Assembly: GCA_019918135.1 (NCBI GenBank)
Contig: WBZZ01002883.1
Coordinates: 42,501-106,500 of the forward strand
Direction: 5' to 3'
Source: Paulinella micropora
Lineage: Eukaryota > Cercozoa > Imbricatea > Euglyphida > Paulinellidae
DNA: 64,000 nucleotides
Positions 19,505-28,222 of this stretch are shown one piece after another. The notes below the pieces were generated by a model, which did not search any database, was not told where the DNA came from, and was given only the letters and a program-made list of their open reading frames with translations. The translations under genes were made by a program, and so were the position numbers. Every line of letters starts with the position of its first letter. Positions within the stretch are counted from its first letter, which is position 1.

Positions 19505-19865
19505 ACGAGAGTGAGAGGGAGGGCTACAAGCCTACCTCCTGACGGCACAATTTGGCGCCAAATTTAGCAGGAACCGTTCCGGAGGCTAGCAGAGAAATCG
19601 GACGTTTTCCCGCGGGGAGAAACCTGCGGGCCTTTTACTCACACGAAAATGTTTTTCGGCCCTCTCACCTTCCCTAGAGGCAGGGAGGTGCAGAGCAAAG
19701 GGGAGCGGGGCGACAAAGGTGAAAGGGGCGACGAAAGTGAGAGGGAGGGGGAGGACGTCTTCCTCACGGTGGCCCAGCCGAGCGTCTGTGGGGAATTTTC
19801 TTTTTGCGCAAGTAGATTTTGGCGCCAAATTGACGCTTACGGTTGTTTCCTTGGGAAAGCTTCGT
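19505..19865 (-). repeat. R4 repeat, inverted copy E
   Basis: Reverse complement of the R4 unit: GGCACAATTTGGCGCCAAAT at its left, minisatellite monomers in reverse (GGGGCGACAAAGGTGAGAG), and TTTTGGCGCCAAATTGACGC then TTACGGTTGTTTCC at its right. Confidence 0.65.
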
Positions 19866-20044
19866 GGAATCAACTTAGTTTTGTTGCAATTATGCTCCTT
19901 GCTCTTTCAGCCCCCCGGGCTCAGGGGGTGGGAAGGAGTAGAGGGGAGAGAGGAAGAGGCAGGGGAGGGGGGGGGGAGAGCACGAATTGTCTTAGTCCCC
20001 CGTCTGAGAACAGGGAGTGGGAGAGGGAAGGGAGAGGGTAGGGG

Positions 20045-20490
20045 CGCGCTAAGAATATACAAAAATCACGCGAAAAAAGATCCCTGACAAGGTTTTAATC
20101 TTAGCACTGAGAGCAAGAGAGGGAGAAGGAAAAGGAAGGGACAGGGGGAGTGGGGCGCCAAGAAAGTGCAAGAAAAGTCCACGCTAAATTAAAACTCGAC
20201 AAAGTCTTACACTTGACACTTGCAACGGCACCCTCAGGCTGCCGCATCATCCGGCCCACTCGACGCTCATACATTGGGGGGCACTGAAAACTAGGAGCAG
20301 ATCACCGTGCTTCCAGCACGACCCTGCGGAGGATGGATGGGCAATGGTCAATGTGCTACGACGACAAAGGCCTCACTCCCCCCGACGGCGTCCTGTACGT
20401 GCCATAGCTCGACCACCGTGCGCAAGGTCAGAAAAATATGAAAAGAGAAAAAAAAATTCTTGCCTGACAACAAAGGAAACAGACGGGGGG
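20045..20490 (-). repeat. R2-R2-R1 composite, copy 1
   Basis: A 430-bp block: reversed R2 copies at 20,045-20,115 and 20,155-20,222, a linker with GGCTGCCGCATCATCCGGCC, then a reversed R1 at about 20,305-20,450. It recurs almost unchanged at 21,055-21,495, and the R2 plus linker part recurs at 22,110-22,240, so the composite moves or duplicates as a unit. Confidence 0.65.
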
Positions 20491-20666
20491 TGAAAGGGGG
20501 AGGGAGGGAGAAAGAGGAAAGGGGAGGGGCGGGGTGGGTTAGTGGATGCGTTGCATGTATTTATTTCTTTGGCAGAAAGGGTTTGAGCATACAGGGGGGG
20601 GGGAGTGCTCCCCGCCATGGGCTCAGTGGAATTTTCTTAGTTTTTGTTGCAATTCTGTCCCCTGCT

Positions 20667-20808
20667 CTTTGAGCCCCCCGGGCTCAGGGGGCTCATGGGG
20701 AAAAGAAGGAAGGCAAGGGGCAGATTGTGTGGGAGGGGGGGAGTGCCCCCCCCCCCTCTTTTTTCCCCTTTTCTCACTTGAGCCCCCTGAGCCCGGGGGG
20801 CTCAAAGA
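20667..20808. repeat. R3 mirrored hairpin pair
   Basis: TTTGAGCCCCCCGGGCTCAG and, about 110 bp on, CTTGAGCCCCCTGAGCCCGG, then GGGCTCAAAG. The interval holds a G-run then a C-run at 20,735-20,757. Same architecture as 13,666-13,801. Confidence 0.65.
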
Positions 20809-21054
20809 GCAGGGAGAGAAAGGAAAAGGGGAAGACTTTTTCTCTTTCCCGTTTCTAAGACACAAATTTGCCGCCAAATTTCAAATGTGTGTTTCCCCGG
20901 AAAAAACTAGCGCCCCCTTTTTTCTTGTGATATGACCCAGCTTTGTCTAGTCTAAGACTTTGTCGAGTTTTAATTTTAATTTTTTTTAACTTTTCTCTCC
21001 CACTCCCCATTCTCAGCGCTGAGCGTAAGACTCATAGGGAGGGGCGCTTTGCCG

Positions 21055-21495
21055 GTGTACAAGAAAAATCACGCAAAAAAAGATCCCTGACAAGGTTTTA
21101 ATCTTGACACTGAGAGCAAGAGAGGGAGAAGGAAAGGAAAGGGACAGGGGAGAGTGGGGTGCCAAGGAAGTGCAAGAAAAGGCCACGCTGAATTAAAACT
21201 CGACAAAGTCTTACACTTGACACTTGCAACGGCACCCTTAGGCTGCCGCAGCATCCGGCCCACTCGACGGTCTTACATTTGGAGGCACTAAAAACTAGGA
21301 GCAGATCATCGTGCTCCAGCACGACCCTGCGGAGGATGGATGGGCGGGTGTCAAGGTGCCACAAGGACAAAGGCCTCACTACCCCGACGGCGTCCTGTAC
21401 GTGCCATAGCTCGACCACCGTGCGCAAGGTCAGAAAATTATGAAAAGAGGAAAAAAGAAATTTTTTGCCTGACAACAAAGGGAACAGACGGGGGG
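21055..21495 (-). repeat. R2-R2-R1 composite, copy 2
   Basis: Near-identical to the block at 20,045-20,490, including the linker GGCTGCCGCAGCATCCGGCC and the R1 core GGATGGATGGGCGGGTGTCA. The short interval between the two copies includes the R3 pair. Confidence 0.65.
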
Positions 21496-21664
21496 AAGAA
21501 GGGAGAGAGAGGGAGGAAGAGGAAGGGGGGAAGAAGGGGGAGGGGTGTGCTTTCCCCCCCCCCCCCCCCCCTCTCTTCTTTCTGTTCCCCTTGTCCCCTG
21601 CTATCCCTCCCCTCCCCTCGTCCCTTATTCGCGCGTGCAAACGCGTTCCAAAAAAAATTCTGTT

Positions 21665-21841
21665 CCATTTTTCATTTTGTTCCTATTTCCGCAGATCTTG
21701 CGCACCGTGCTCCGGCACAACCCTGCGGGGGATGGATGGGCGTGGTCAATGTGCTAGCAGGACAAAAGCCTCGCTACCCAGACGGCGTCCTGTCCGTGCC
21801 ATGGCTCGGCCATCGTGCGCAAAGTCAGAAAAATATGAAAA
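21665..21841 (-). repeat. R1, most complete copy
   Basis: About 177 bp. Left end TTTCATTTTGTTCCTATTTC, then CGCAGATCTTGCGCACCGTG. Right end CATCGTGCGCAAAGTCAG, then AAAAATATGAAAAA. Inverted termini of about 30 bp with a non-coding core make this a MITE-like structure. No target-site duplication could be fixed by eye. Confidence 0.65.
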
Positions 21842-22044
21842 AGGGAAAGAAAATTTCTTTGCTAGACAGCAAATGAAACAGACGAAGGAGGGAAGAAAGG
21901 GGGAGAGAAAAAGAGAAAGGGGGGGGGAAGAAGGGGGCGGGTGTGCTCCCCCGTCCCCAGCTCTCACCCCTCTGTTCCCCTGCCATCCCCCTCTCCTCCC
22001 CTTGTCTTTTGTTTGCGCGTGCAGACGCGTTCCAAAAAAAATAT

Positions 22045-22260
22045 TTTCCACTTTTCATATTTTCCTATTTCCGCAGATCTTGCACTGAGAACGGAACGGA
22101 AGAGGGAAAGGGCAGGTGGAGGGGGGCGCGCCAGGAAAACGTAATTTACGCTAAATTAAAGCCCGACAAGGCATTGCACTTGATACTTGCAACGGGCACC
22201 CTCAGGTTGCCGCAGCATCCGGCCCACTCGTACACTTGAGCATTGAAAACTAAGAGAGGA
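22045..22260 (-). repeat. R1 end fused to R2 plus linker
   Basis: CTTTTCATATTTTCCTATTT, CCGCAGATCTTGCAC (R1 end), then reversed R2 and the linker CAGGTTGCCGCAGCATCCGG. A third, shortened version of the composite. The stretch 22,261-22,640 is gene-free and includes an R3-like word at about 22,398. Confidence 0.5.
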
Positions 22261-22639
22261 AGGGGCCGGGGAGGATCAATCTGTCTCCCCCCTCTCCCCC
22301 CGTCGGTAAAAAGGAAGCAGGAGGGCGCCCGGCATGGGGGAAGGGTTAGTGTTTGCAGCTTCTGCGCCCTTCCCCTCCCCCTCCCCCCCCCCTGCTCCTT
22401 GAGCCCCCTGGGCCCAGGGGAGGGAAAGAGGGGAAAGTAGCAAAAAAGATCTGAGGATACGGGGGGGGGTGTCCCCCACAGGAGGGCAGAACTGAAGAAA
22501 AACTAAGAAGATGGCACCGAACCCATGCCGGAGCGCCCCCCCCCCACACCCTCCTATATCCAAAGATATTTTCTGCCTCCCTCCCCTCCCTGAGCCCAGG
22601 GAGAAGCAAGAGGGAGGAGAGAGGGAGAGGAAAGGGAGA

Positions 22640-23000
22640 GGGGCGCGCCAAGAAATTGTAACTTTTTTTATTAAAGCTCGACAAGGTCTTACACTGGACA
22701 CTGAGAACTAGGAGGAGAGGGAAGGGGGGTGCCAAAAAAGTGCGAACGTTTTCTTATTAATTCAAGCTCGACGGGGGCAAGGAGGCTTCTTGAAATTTTT
22801 GTCGCAGCCACAAAAATCTGATTATTAAAACAGAAAAAAGCTGAAAAAAAGCAAAAAGGTCTTGTCTTTGGGACGAGCAAAAAAGAAGACAAAAGTGTTT
22901 TTCTTGATTTTTTTTTATTGAAGGGCGCGCCAAGAAAGTGCGAAAAAAAGAATACGCTTTGAATTAAAGCCCGACAAAGTCTTACACTTGAAACCGAGAA
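22640..23000 (-). repeat. R2 copies
   Basis: Reversed R2 copies at about 22,645-22,705, 22,730-22,780 and 22,925-23,005 (GCGCGCCAAGAAAGTGCG...GACAAAGTCTTACACTTG). An A/T-rich non-coding gap lies between. Confidence 0.55.
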
Positions 23001-23690
23001 CTAGAAGAGGGAGAAGGAGGGGGACGTCCCGGCACCGACGGTCGCCAGCAGGTTCTGCATGCGTACGGTTACTAGCCGCCACCAGCGGTCTTCGTCGAAA
23101 GCACCCAGCACGGCGGTTGAGAGGCCGTTCAGGAGCCGCGACGCCAACAAGTTCAGTAGCCTTCTGGGCATTGGGTCCTCGAGCACGAAGCTGTTGGCAG
23201 CCGGGACGTGCCGACAAAGCTGTTCCACGGTACGTGTGACGTCCTTGACCCCTGCCGTGCAGTCCTGCCCCTTCTGGTATAAACGAGATAAGCGAGTAAT
23301 CTGGCCGCGTAGGTAGTCCGCTAAGAGCAGGCGCAGTTGTGCGCCCTCCTGCCACGGCCGTTGCCGCGGCAGCATTCCACGGACGTGGAGTGCGGAGGCG
23401 GGGGGACCCAAACCCGCACATGCCAAGAACACCGCGGTCTCTTCGCCACCGTCGAACCGGGCCCGCATGCAGCTGTACAAAGGCCCCGAGCCGCCGCGGC
23501 TGGGCCAAGCACGCAAGAGCGTGTAGCTGCCCCTGACGTAGGCCGACATTTGCGCCTGGGCACTGTGCCTGACGTTTCGTTCGCAGAGGAAGGACACACG
23601 AGCGTGGACAATGACTGGTAGGCGGCACAGCGCGCGCAGCAGCCTGTTCTGCAGTTCTATCAAAGGCCAGGGGTCGCGCTGGCTCCTTCT
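23001..23690 (-). CDS. Host gene fragment next to the virus-like element
   Basis: About 230 codons, open from the edge of the virus-like element (about 23,690) to a stop at 23,001. GC-rich, unlike the AT-rich element beside it. The protein is rich in Leu and Arg with a helical look: PLIELQNRLLRALCRLPVIV, YLRGQITRLSRLYQKGQDC, then RRLLNLLASRLLNGLSTAVL and RWWRLVTVRMQNLLATV. No family is recognised. The host start codon is not visible, because the frame runs straight into element sequence. This suggests that the element lies inside, or directly against, a host gene. The junction is compositionally sharp. Confidence 0.5.
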   Translation of the reverse strand, partial: RRSQRDPWPLIELQNRLLRALCRLPVIVHARVSFLCERNVRHSAQAQMSAYVRGSYTLLRAWPSRGGSGPLYSCMRARFDGGEETAVFLACAGLGPPASALHVRGMLPRQRPWQEGAQLRLLLADYLRGQITRLSRLYQKGQDCTAGVKDVTRTVEQLCRHVPAANSFVLEDPMPRRLLNLLASRLLNGLSTAVLGAFDEDRWWRLVTVRMQNLLATVGAGTSPSFSLF

Positions 23691-23694
23691 GATA

Positions 23695-24240
23695 AAGTGA
23701 TGAATGTATATCATCCAATAACAATAATATTTTTGGTGCTTTCTTAAACCCTTTAGTTTTAATTAGTTCTTTTTGTTTAGTTAATATTTCGCGCATTAGT
23801 TCTGGGCGGTCTTCTTTGATTATGTCTTCTTTTTTTAACTTGAGAGTGTCTTCTAAAATCGGGCACGGACTTAAGCAAAAGACTACTATTCTATCGTAAA
23901 AACCTTTCAACATGTTCTTTTTGGCGAGTAGATTACAAATCATAACTGATTTACCCCCGCCAGTGCTCGCACATATAACCATAGTTCCCATTGCTGGCAA
24001 TATTCCTTCTTTTTGAATAGGGAGCAATTCAACGCCATCTCTTTGTGTTTTAATTGGTTGAATTTCCAAGTCATTGTGAAATTTGGGCTGTTTTTTGCTA
24101 TCTAACTCTGTTATTACTGGCCTGTCAATGGTAAATTCCTCGTGTGCTTTTTCTATGTTGGTTTTCTCCAGATTCTGCTTCAAAAGTGTTTTTCGTGGCA
24201 ACTTGTTTGCTATTAATCCTTTACGTATAGATTTAGGCAT
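23695..24240 (-). CDS. Genome-packaging ATPase (FtsK/HerA type), N-terminal part
   Basis: About 181 codons of a P-loop ATPase lie inside the element. Walker A is at residues 91-98 (ASTGGGKS), preceded by beta-strand GTMVIC, and Walker B is at about 171-178 (ILLLLDDI). The order and spacing match the A32/FtsK-HerA packaging ATPases of Polintons, virophages and large DNA viruses, which pump DNA into capsids. The frame runs on leftward into GC-rich host-like sequence that is not part of the family. In related elements this gene lies beside the capsid genes, which are not visible here. Start ATG at 24,240, preceded by an A/T-rich intergenic gap. Confidence 0.75.
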
Positions 24241-24276
24241 CTAAAGTTGATTTAATTTAAATTAACTTTTCTTATA

Positions 24277-26160
24277 TTATGGGTTTTGAAAATAGTTTGG
24301 ATTGTATCTATAATTATCATATTCCGCACCAAAGGGTTGGGGTGGTGAAGCATAATTATAGAAATAAGGAGAGTAAGGACTACCAAAAGCATAATTACTT
24401 GGAGGATTGACGAGCGGTTTAAAATCCTTTCTTTCTGGGCGAGTTTGAACTTGTCGCGGGATTTCGGCGGGGAAGTTTCTAGTTAGTTTTCGTTTCATTT
24501 TTGGAAACTCTCTTTTGTCTCTCATTCTGGTCTGGATGACTGCTCTATTGTATCTATTCAACATAAAGTGATTATTTGTGTTGCCATAACGTGTGTTATC
24601 TAGTGATTCAAAATCATTCTTGGTGTCTAGCATGCGATCGCGTCTTAGTTCGTTGCCTTTAATAAGTGGGTTTGTTTGTGAAGTGCCGATACCTCCATTT
24701 TGGTCGCTTGGCATTAGAAAACGAACAAGTGCTGACATATCTTCTCTTTCATCGGCGGGAGATTTCCCCATAAGTTTATCAACCAATTGGTCAATGCTTC
24801 TCATGCTATCAACCATGGCTTGATTTGGTGTTGTTGCTGGATCTTGGTCATCTGAAACTTTGTATTCTTTCATCATTTCTTTGAGTTTTTCATCTTTAAC
24901 TTTCTCCTCCCAGAATGGGAGTCCCTGTTTTGTTCCACTTTTATAAACACCTCCTTCATACTCTGGTTGTGGATTTGGCGGTGCTGGTGCTTGCGTTGGT
25001 TGCGGTGCTGGTGGTTGAGTTTGCGGTGGCATAGTTTGCGGTGGCATAGTTTGCGGTGCTGGTGTTGCTTGCGGTGGCATAGTTTGCGGTGCTGGTGTTG
25101 GTATTGGTATTTGTTTTCTTGGCACGCTCGCATCCTTCAATTCTAAATCCTCTAATTGCTTCATTTGGTCTGGTGTTAATTTACCCCGCATTTCTTGATA
25201 AATTCTCTTATCCAAAATATCATCTGCGTCTGCTACGTCTGATATACTAGCACCTTGATTTAGTGCTTGTTTGATGGCCTCTTCCCATCCAACTTTTGGA
25301 TCGTCATAATTGGAAAGTTTAATTTTCTTTCCAGTTTTCTCTTTCAACGATTTAACAAATCCCTTTAAGTACCTCTTTTGGGCGCCTTTATCATCAAGTA
25401 TGAGCAAGTTATTGCCCAGTCCAATAGTATCTGCTACTACCATATTGTCTGAGTATGCGATCGGGACTTCAACGCTAAGATTTATATCTTTTTCTATACT
25501 TGGTGGAATATCTTTTGTGCTCTGTGTATTTATTTTTTCTATAAAATCATTAATTGTATTTTCATTTGCTGGTGCGATAAGAGAATATCCTTTCACGCCA
25601 TCCGCTTTTTCTTGCGATTTAACCATTTGATTAAACGAATTTACTAAGTTTTCATATTGTTTGCTGAATTTAGCAGGATTTGCTATTTTATTTACTTTAA
25701 AATTAGTGTCTTTATCAAAACCGCCCACATTATTCATGACCCCAATCATAGAAGTTAATGTTTGGTCTACATTGCGTATAAAAGTATCGTATTTCGCATC
25801 TGGAGGTGTTAATTTAATAGTTTTCCAGAATTTCATCGCGTCCAAATATGATACTCCACTGCGGGCTCTTCCTTGTGCTTGTAATGCCATTTTAGATATA
25901 TCTGCTTTTGAGAGCATTGAATTGTAATTGTCAGAAATAGTTTTAGCAACTTCGGCCGTAGCCAAACCATTACTCGTTAGATAATCGCCCATATTGGTAA
26001 TTCTTTCAAAGTATCGTTGGTCGGCGAAGTTTTGGACATTTTTATCACCAGTAGCATACAATAAATCATGTTCAAAAGCAACTAAATCCAAAGCATCTGC
26101 TGGTAGAATGTAAGGAAATTTGTCACGAGTTCTATCTTCTAATTGAAGACGGCTTTCCAC
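24277..26160 (-). CDS. Large virion-protein candidate with PLA2-like motif and Pro/Gln-rich linker
   Basis: 627-codon frame. Near the N-terminus, residues 21-50 read A-D-x-x-D-x-x-A-x-x-HDLLY ... F-A-D-Q-R-Y-F, close to the catalytic HDxxY helix of parvovirus-type secreted phospholipase A2 domains (H31 and D32; a second acidic site at D47). A mostly helical region to about 340 follows, then a low-complexity linker at about 345-400 with repeats of PQTMPPQ and QAPAPP, and a basic, Tyr/Asn/Pro-rich tail ending NPNYFQNP. In parvoviruses this activity breaches endosomal membranes during entry. A similar entry role is inference. It lies beside the ATPase in the same orientation, as structural genes often do. 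It does not look like a double-jelly-roll capsid protein despite its size. Confidence 0.5.
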   Translation of the reverse strand: MESRLQLEDRTRDKFPYILPADALDLVAFEHDLLYATGDKNVQNFADQRYFERITNMGDYLTSNGLATAEVAKTISDNYNSMLSKADISKMALQAQGRARSGVSYLDAMKFWKTIKLTPPDAKYDTFIRNVDQTLTSMIGVMNNVGGFDKDTNFKVNKIANPAKFSKQYENLVNSFNQMVKSQEKADGVKGYSLIAPANENTINDFIEKINTQSTKDIPPSIEKDINLSVEVPIAYSDNMVVADTIGLGNNLLILDDKGAQKRYLKGFVKSLKEKTGKKIKLSNYDDPKVGWEEAIKQALNQGASISDVADADDILDKRIYQEMRGKLTPDQMKQLEDLELKDASVPRKQIPIPTPAPQTMPPQATPAPQTMPPQTMPPQTQPPAPQPTQAPAPPNPQPEYEGGVYKSGTKQGLPFWEEKVKDEKLKEMMKEYKVSDDQDPATTPNQAMVDSMRSIDQLVDKLMGKSPADEREDMSALVRFLMPSDQNGGIGTSQTNPLIKGNELRRDRMLDTKNDFESLDNTRYGNTNNHFMLNRYNRAVIQTRMRDKREFPKMKRKLTRNFPAEIPRQVQTRPERKDFKPLVNPPSNYAFGSPYSPYFYNYASPPQPFGAEYDNYRYNPNYFQNP

Positions 26161-26213
26161 TCATGTGCCCGCACCATTATAATCACTTCCAGTAGTATGA
26201 GTTCGTTCTTCTT

Positions 26214-26732
26214 CTATTTAATAGGAGCATTTGGTTGAGCAGTCCATACGCTGTATATGTGATGTAGAAATGCGCCAAAAGCAGTCCAGCCCGTTGCTTC
26301 AACACTGCTTTTAAATGTTTGCCATGCCATCATTGTTGATATCTGTAACCCTAATCTTGTCAGCATATCCTTCAACACATAATCACCTATTCTTTGTTGT
26401 CCCGTCGCAATTAAACGAGGGTCAGGCGAAGGCAAACCCAATCTCTCTGGCGCTTCACTTCCTGCTAGTGCTAGCAAATGGTTATTGAGAGCATCTGATC
26501 TTCTTCTTCCAAGTAATCCAACATTCATCGCACGTAGTTGTGGATTATTAGCAATTAATCTCAATACCTTTCCCCACATTATCCTGTTCACACCATATCG
26601 CCCAACGCCTGCAGCAAGGTTAAGTAATCTATTAAGTCTGGGACTCATAATTATCTCTTGAATACTTCTAATAATAGCATTAACAAATCTTTCTACACTT
26701 CGGGGGTCATCACCTATTCGTGGCACAAGCAT
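26214..26732 (-). CDS. Hypothetical protein of the virus-like element
   Basis: 172 codons. Rich in Arg and Leu with amphipathic helices (RLNRLLNLAAGVGRYGVNRI, MWGKVLRLIANNPQLRAMNV). The C-terminal third is more hydrophobic (TAFGAFLHHIYSVWTAQP). No motif recognised. Its place between the PLA2-like and coiled-coil genes suggests a structural or virion-internal protein; that is inference. Confidence 0.6.
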   Translation of the reverse strand: MLVPRIGDDPRSVERFVNAIIRSIQEIIMSPRLNRLLNLAAGVGRYGVNRIMWGKVLRLIANNPQLRAMNVGLLGRRRSDALNNHLLALAGSEAPERLGLPSPDPRLIATGQQRIGDYVLKDMLTRLGLQISTMMAWQTFKSSVEATGWTAFGAFLHHIYSVWTAQPNAPIK

Positions 26733-26795
26733 CTTGTGTTCGTCGCCTATCTTTGCTTTTATTGAAGCATCATCTGGGTGTTTTCTCTCCCACTC

Positions 26796-27389
26796 TTATC
26801 GGTTTTCTTTCCATTCCTCATATTCCTGCTCCGCTTGCTTTCTATCCTCTCTTCGTATTACGCGAGTTTTGTCCGCTTTGCCTTTGTTTTTCATATACGT
26901 TAAACCCTTATCGGTTAATCGTTTTAAGTCTTCTTCTTTATATTCTTGTTTTACCAATTGCGCTATATCACGCTTCATTTGCTGGATATTGTCTTCTATG
27001 TGCGCTATATCATATTTATCGGTAGCCATTGCTAATTTTCGCATTTCAATCGTTTGTTCGTTCATGGGGGCAGTTCCGTGTTTTCTTTCAAATTCTTTCA
27101 TATCAACGCCATCATCTTGGAGGTGCGCTTTCAGTTCATTGTAATTCATGTTCGCATAAATACTTTGCTTATTGTCCAACGCACTAATCTTATCTTTTAA
27201 ATCCTCCATAGTATTCCCCCTCTTTGTTGAAGCATCCAACAATCTATCCGCTCTAAGCCTTTCGCGGGCTTGATTATTGATACCTTCATTAACTTGTTCA
27301 GCCCAATCAGCATCTGCTTCATCCAACAAATACTTATGTTCGCGTCTAATTTCGTTGTAATATGTAAAAAATGGTTTTTCGTGTGGCAT
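26796..27389 (-). CDS. Charged coiled-coil protein of the virus-like element
   Basis: 197 codons, very rich in E, K, R, D and Q, with long helices (around ADADWAEQVNEGINNQARER and HIEDNIQQMKRDIAQLVKQE). No transmembrane segment or enzyme motif. It is divergent with the small plus-strand gene at 27,414; the 24-bp gap between the two start codons holds TATA-like words usable on both strands. A scaffold or internal virion protein is possible; function unknown. Confidence 0.65.
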   Translation of the reverse strand: MPHEKPFFTYYNEIRREHKYLLDEADADWAEQVNEGINNQARERLRADRLLDASTKRGNTMEDLKDKISALDNKQSIYANMNYNELKAHLQDDGVDMKEFERKHGTAPMNEQTIEMRKLAMATDKYDIAHIEDNIQQMKRDIAQLVKQEYKEEDLKRLTDKGLTYMKNKGKADKTRVIRREDRKQAEQEYEEWKENR

Positions 27390-27413
27390 TTTTTATATCC
27401 GCTATTATATAGC
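27390..27413. promoter_or_regulatory. Bidirectional TATA-like promoter gap
   Basis: The entire space between two divergent start codons. It reads TTTTTATATCCGCTATTATA, then TAGC and ATG on the plus strand. TATATAGC abuts the plus-strand ATG directly. The same CTATATAGC-ATG arrangement occurs at 33,426 on the minus strand. Confidence 0.5.
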
Positions 27414-27632
27414 ATGGAAAATAAAAAAGAAAAAAGCAAAGACCAGCAACAACTTGAAGAGTTGGAAAGGCTAGGGAAGGAAATTGACCAAATCCGCATC
27501 ACTCAAAACTTAGTGAATAGAAACCCCAACATTTTTAGAAAACCTGAAAATATCCTTTACCGCTTACCGCTATCAGATAAGCAACGAGAAGCAATTTATA
27601 ATAATATAATTAAAGAGAAAGATAATATATAA
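27414..27632 (+). CDS. Small charged protein
   Basis: 72 codons, starting MENKKEKSKDQQQLEELERL: a highly charged N-terminal helix, then a mixed C-terminal part (YRLPLSDKQREAIYNNIIKE). Its stop overlaps the ATG of the next gene (TAATG), so the two are probably co-transcribed. No family recognised. Confidence 0.6.
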   Translation: MENKKEKSKDQQQLEELERLGKEIDQIRITQNLVNRNPNIFRKPENILYRLPLSDKQREAIYNNIIKEKDNI

Positions 27633-27883
27633 TGTTGTTAATATTGCTATTTGCGTGCTCCGCTATGTCGCGGACTGCCTGCGACTTTTATAGCAGAGCA
27701 AATCAAACAAAAAAAGATGGATGTGTTTATTGTATCCAGAGCGGGATTAACTCAAAATTCAAATGTATTTACAAACCGATGTCAGACTGGTGCGTTGGAT
27801 GGGATGAAGCACTACCTTTAATGTGCTCAAATGATGCTATGTGGTATAAAATACATTTGTATGAATGCTCACTTCTTACTTGA
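27632..27883 (+). CDS. Small Cys-rich secreted protein candidate
   Basis: 83 codons. The N-terminus (MLLILLFACSAMS) is a good short signal peptide or lipoprotein-like leader. The mature part has about eight Cys and several Trp (CDFYSR, GCVYCIQSG, KFKCIY, DWCVGWDE, LMCSND, YECSL), as expected for a disulphide-stabilised secreted or luminal domain. It overlaps the previous gene at TAATG. No known family. Its 3' end overlaps that of the minus-strand membrane-protein gene by 15 bp. A virion-surface or host-interaction role is only a guess. Confidence 0.55.
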   Translation: MLLILLFACSAMSRTACDFYSRANQTKKDGCVYCIQSGINSKFKCIYKPMSDWCVGWDEALPLMCSNDAMWYKIHLYECSLLT

Positions 27884-28222
27884 AGAAGGAGAAGGAAGCA
27901 CGATGCCGATTAAGAGTGTAAGGATACCTACATATACATTAGCCTGCTCACAAGGCATGTTATTTTTAGCGAGTTTTATTAAGCAAATCGTGATGATTGC
28001 CATTATAATCATCATTTGAAATAGATACTTAATCATTCTGCTGTCTGTCGGTCTGTTTTTTATACAACAACAATTCCAGTTATCTTCCAATTCGTGCTCT
28101 ATTTTTTTCTCCTCAGTCTTTAGTTCTACTTCAAGAACACGGGACTTTAATTCTGGATTTAGTTCGCCATCCATATCCATAATAGGTGGTGGTCTGTGAA
28201 GTCTAGTCGTATTATTTGACAT
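27869..28222 (-). CDS. Small membrane protein
   Basis: 117 codons. A soluble N-terminal half contains an acidic/basic helix (LEVELKTEEKKIEHELED) and a CCC cluster (NWNCCCIKN). Then come two hydrophobic segments, MMIIMAIITICLIKLA and VYVGILTLLIGIVL, separated by a short loop: a hairpin membrane protein. Its start overlaps the stop of the S74 fibre gene by about 10 bp. Function unknown; virion membrane or holin-like roles are conceivable but unsupported. Confidence 0.6.
   Translation of the reverse strand: MSNNTTRLHRPPPIMDMDGELNPELKSRVLEVELKTEEKKIEHELEDNWNCCCIKNRPTDSRMIKYLFQMMIIMAIITICLIKLAKNNMPCEQANVYVGILTLLIGIVLPSPSSSKK

Noticed and set aside
1-22900. The whole GC-rich left part as a giant-virus segment (intronless genes, hairpins).
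   Set aside because: Low gene density, many decayed genes and MITE- and satellite-like repeats fit host nuclear DNA better; no viral hallmark gene was found there.
22915-23690. The packaging ATPase frame continues for about 260 more codons to 22,915.
   Set aside because: Beyond about 23,695 the composition turns GC-rich and the protein is Arg/Pro/Ala-rich without ATPase motifs. A different frame there looks like host coding, and the last part lies in R2 repeats.
24277-26160. The 627-codon gene as major capsid protein.
   Set aside because: The size fits, but it has a PLA2-like N-terminus, long helices and a Pro/Gln linker, not the beta-rich pattern of a double jelly roll.
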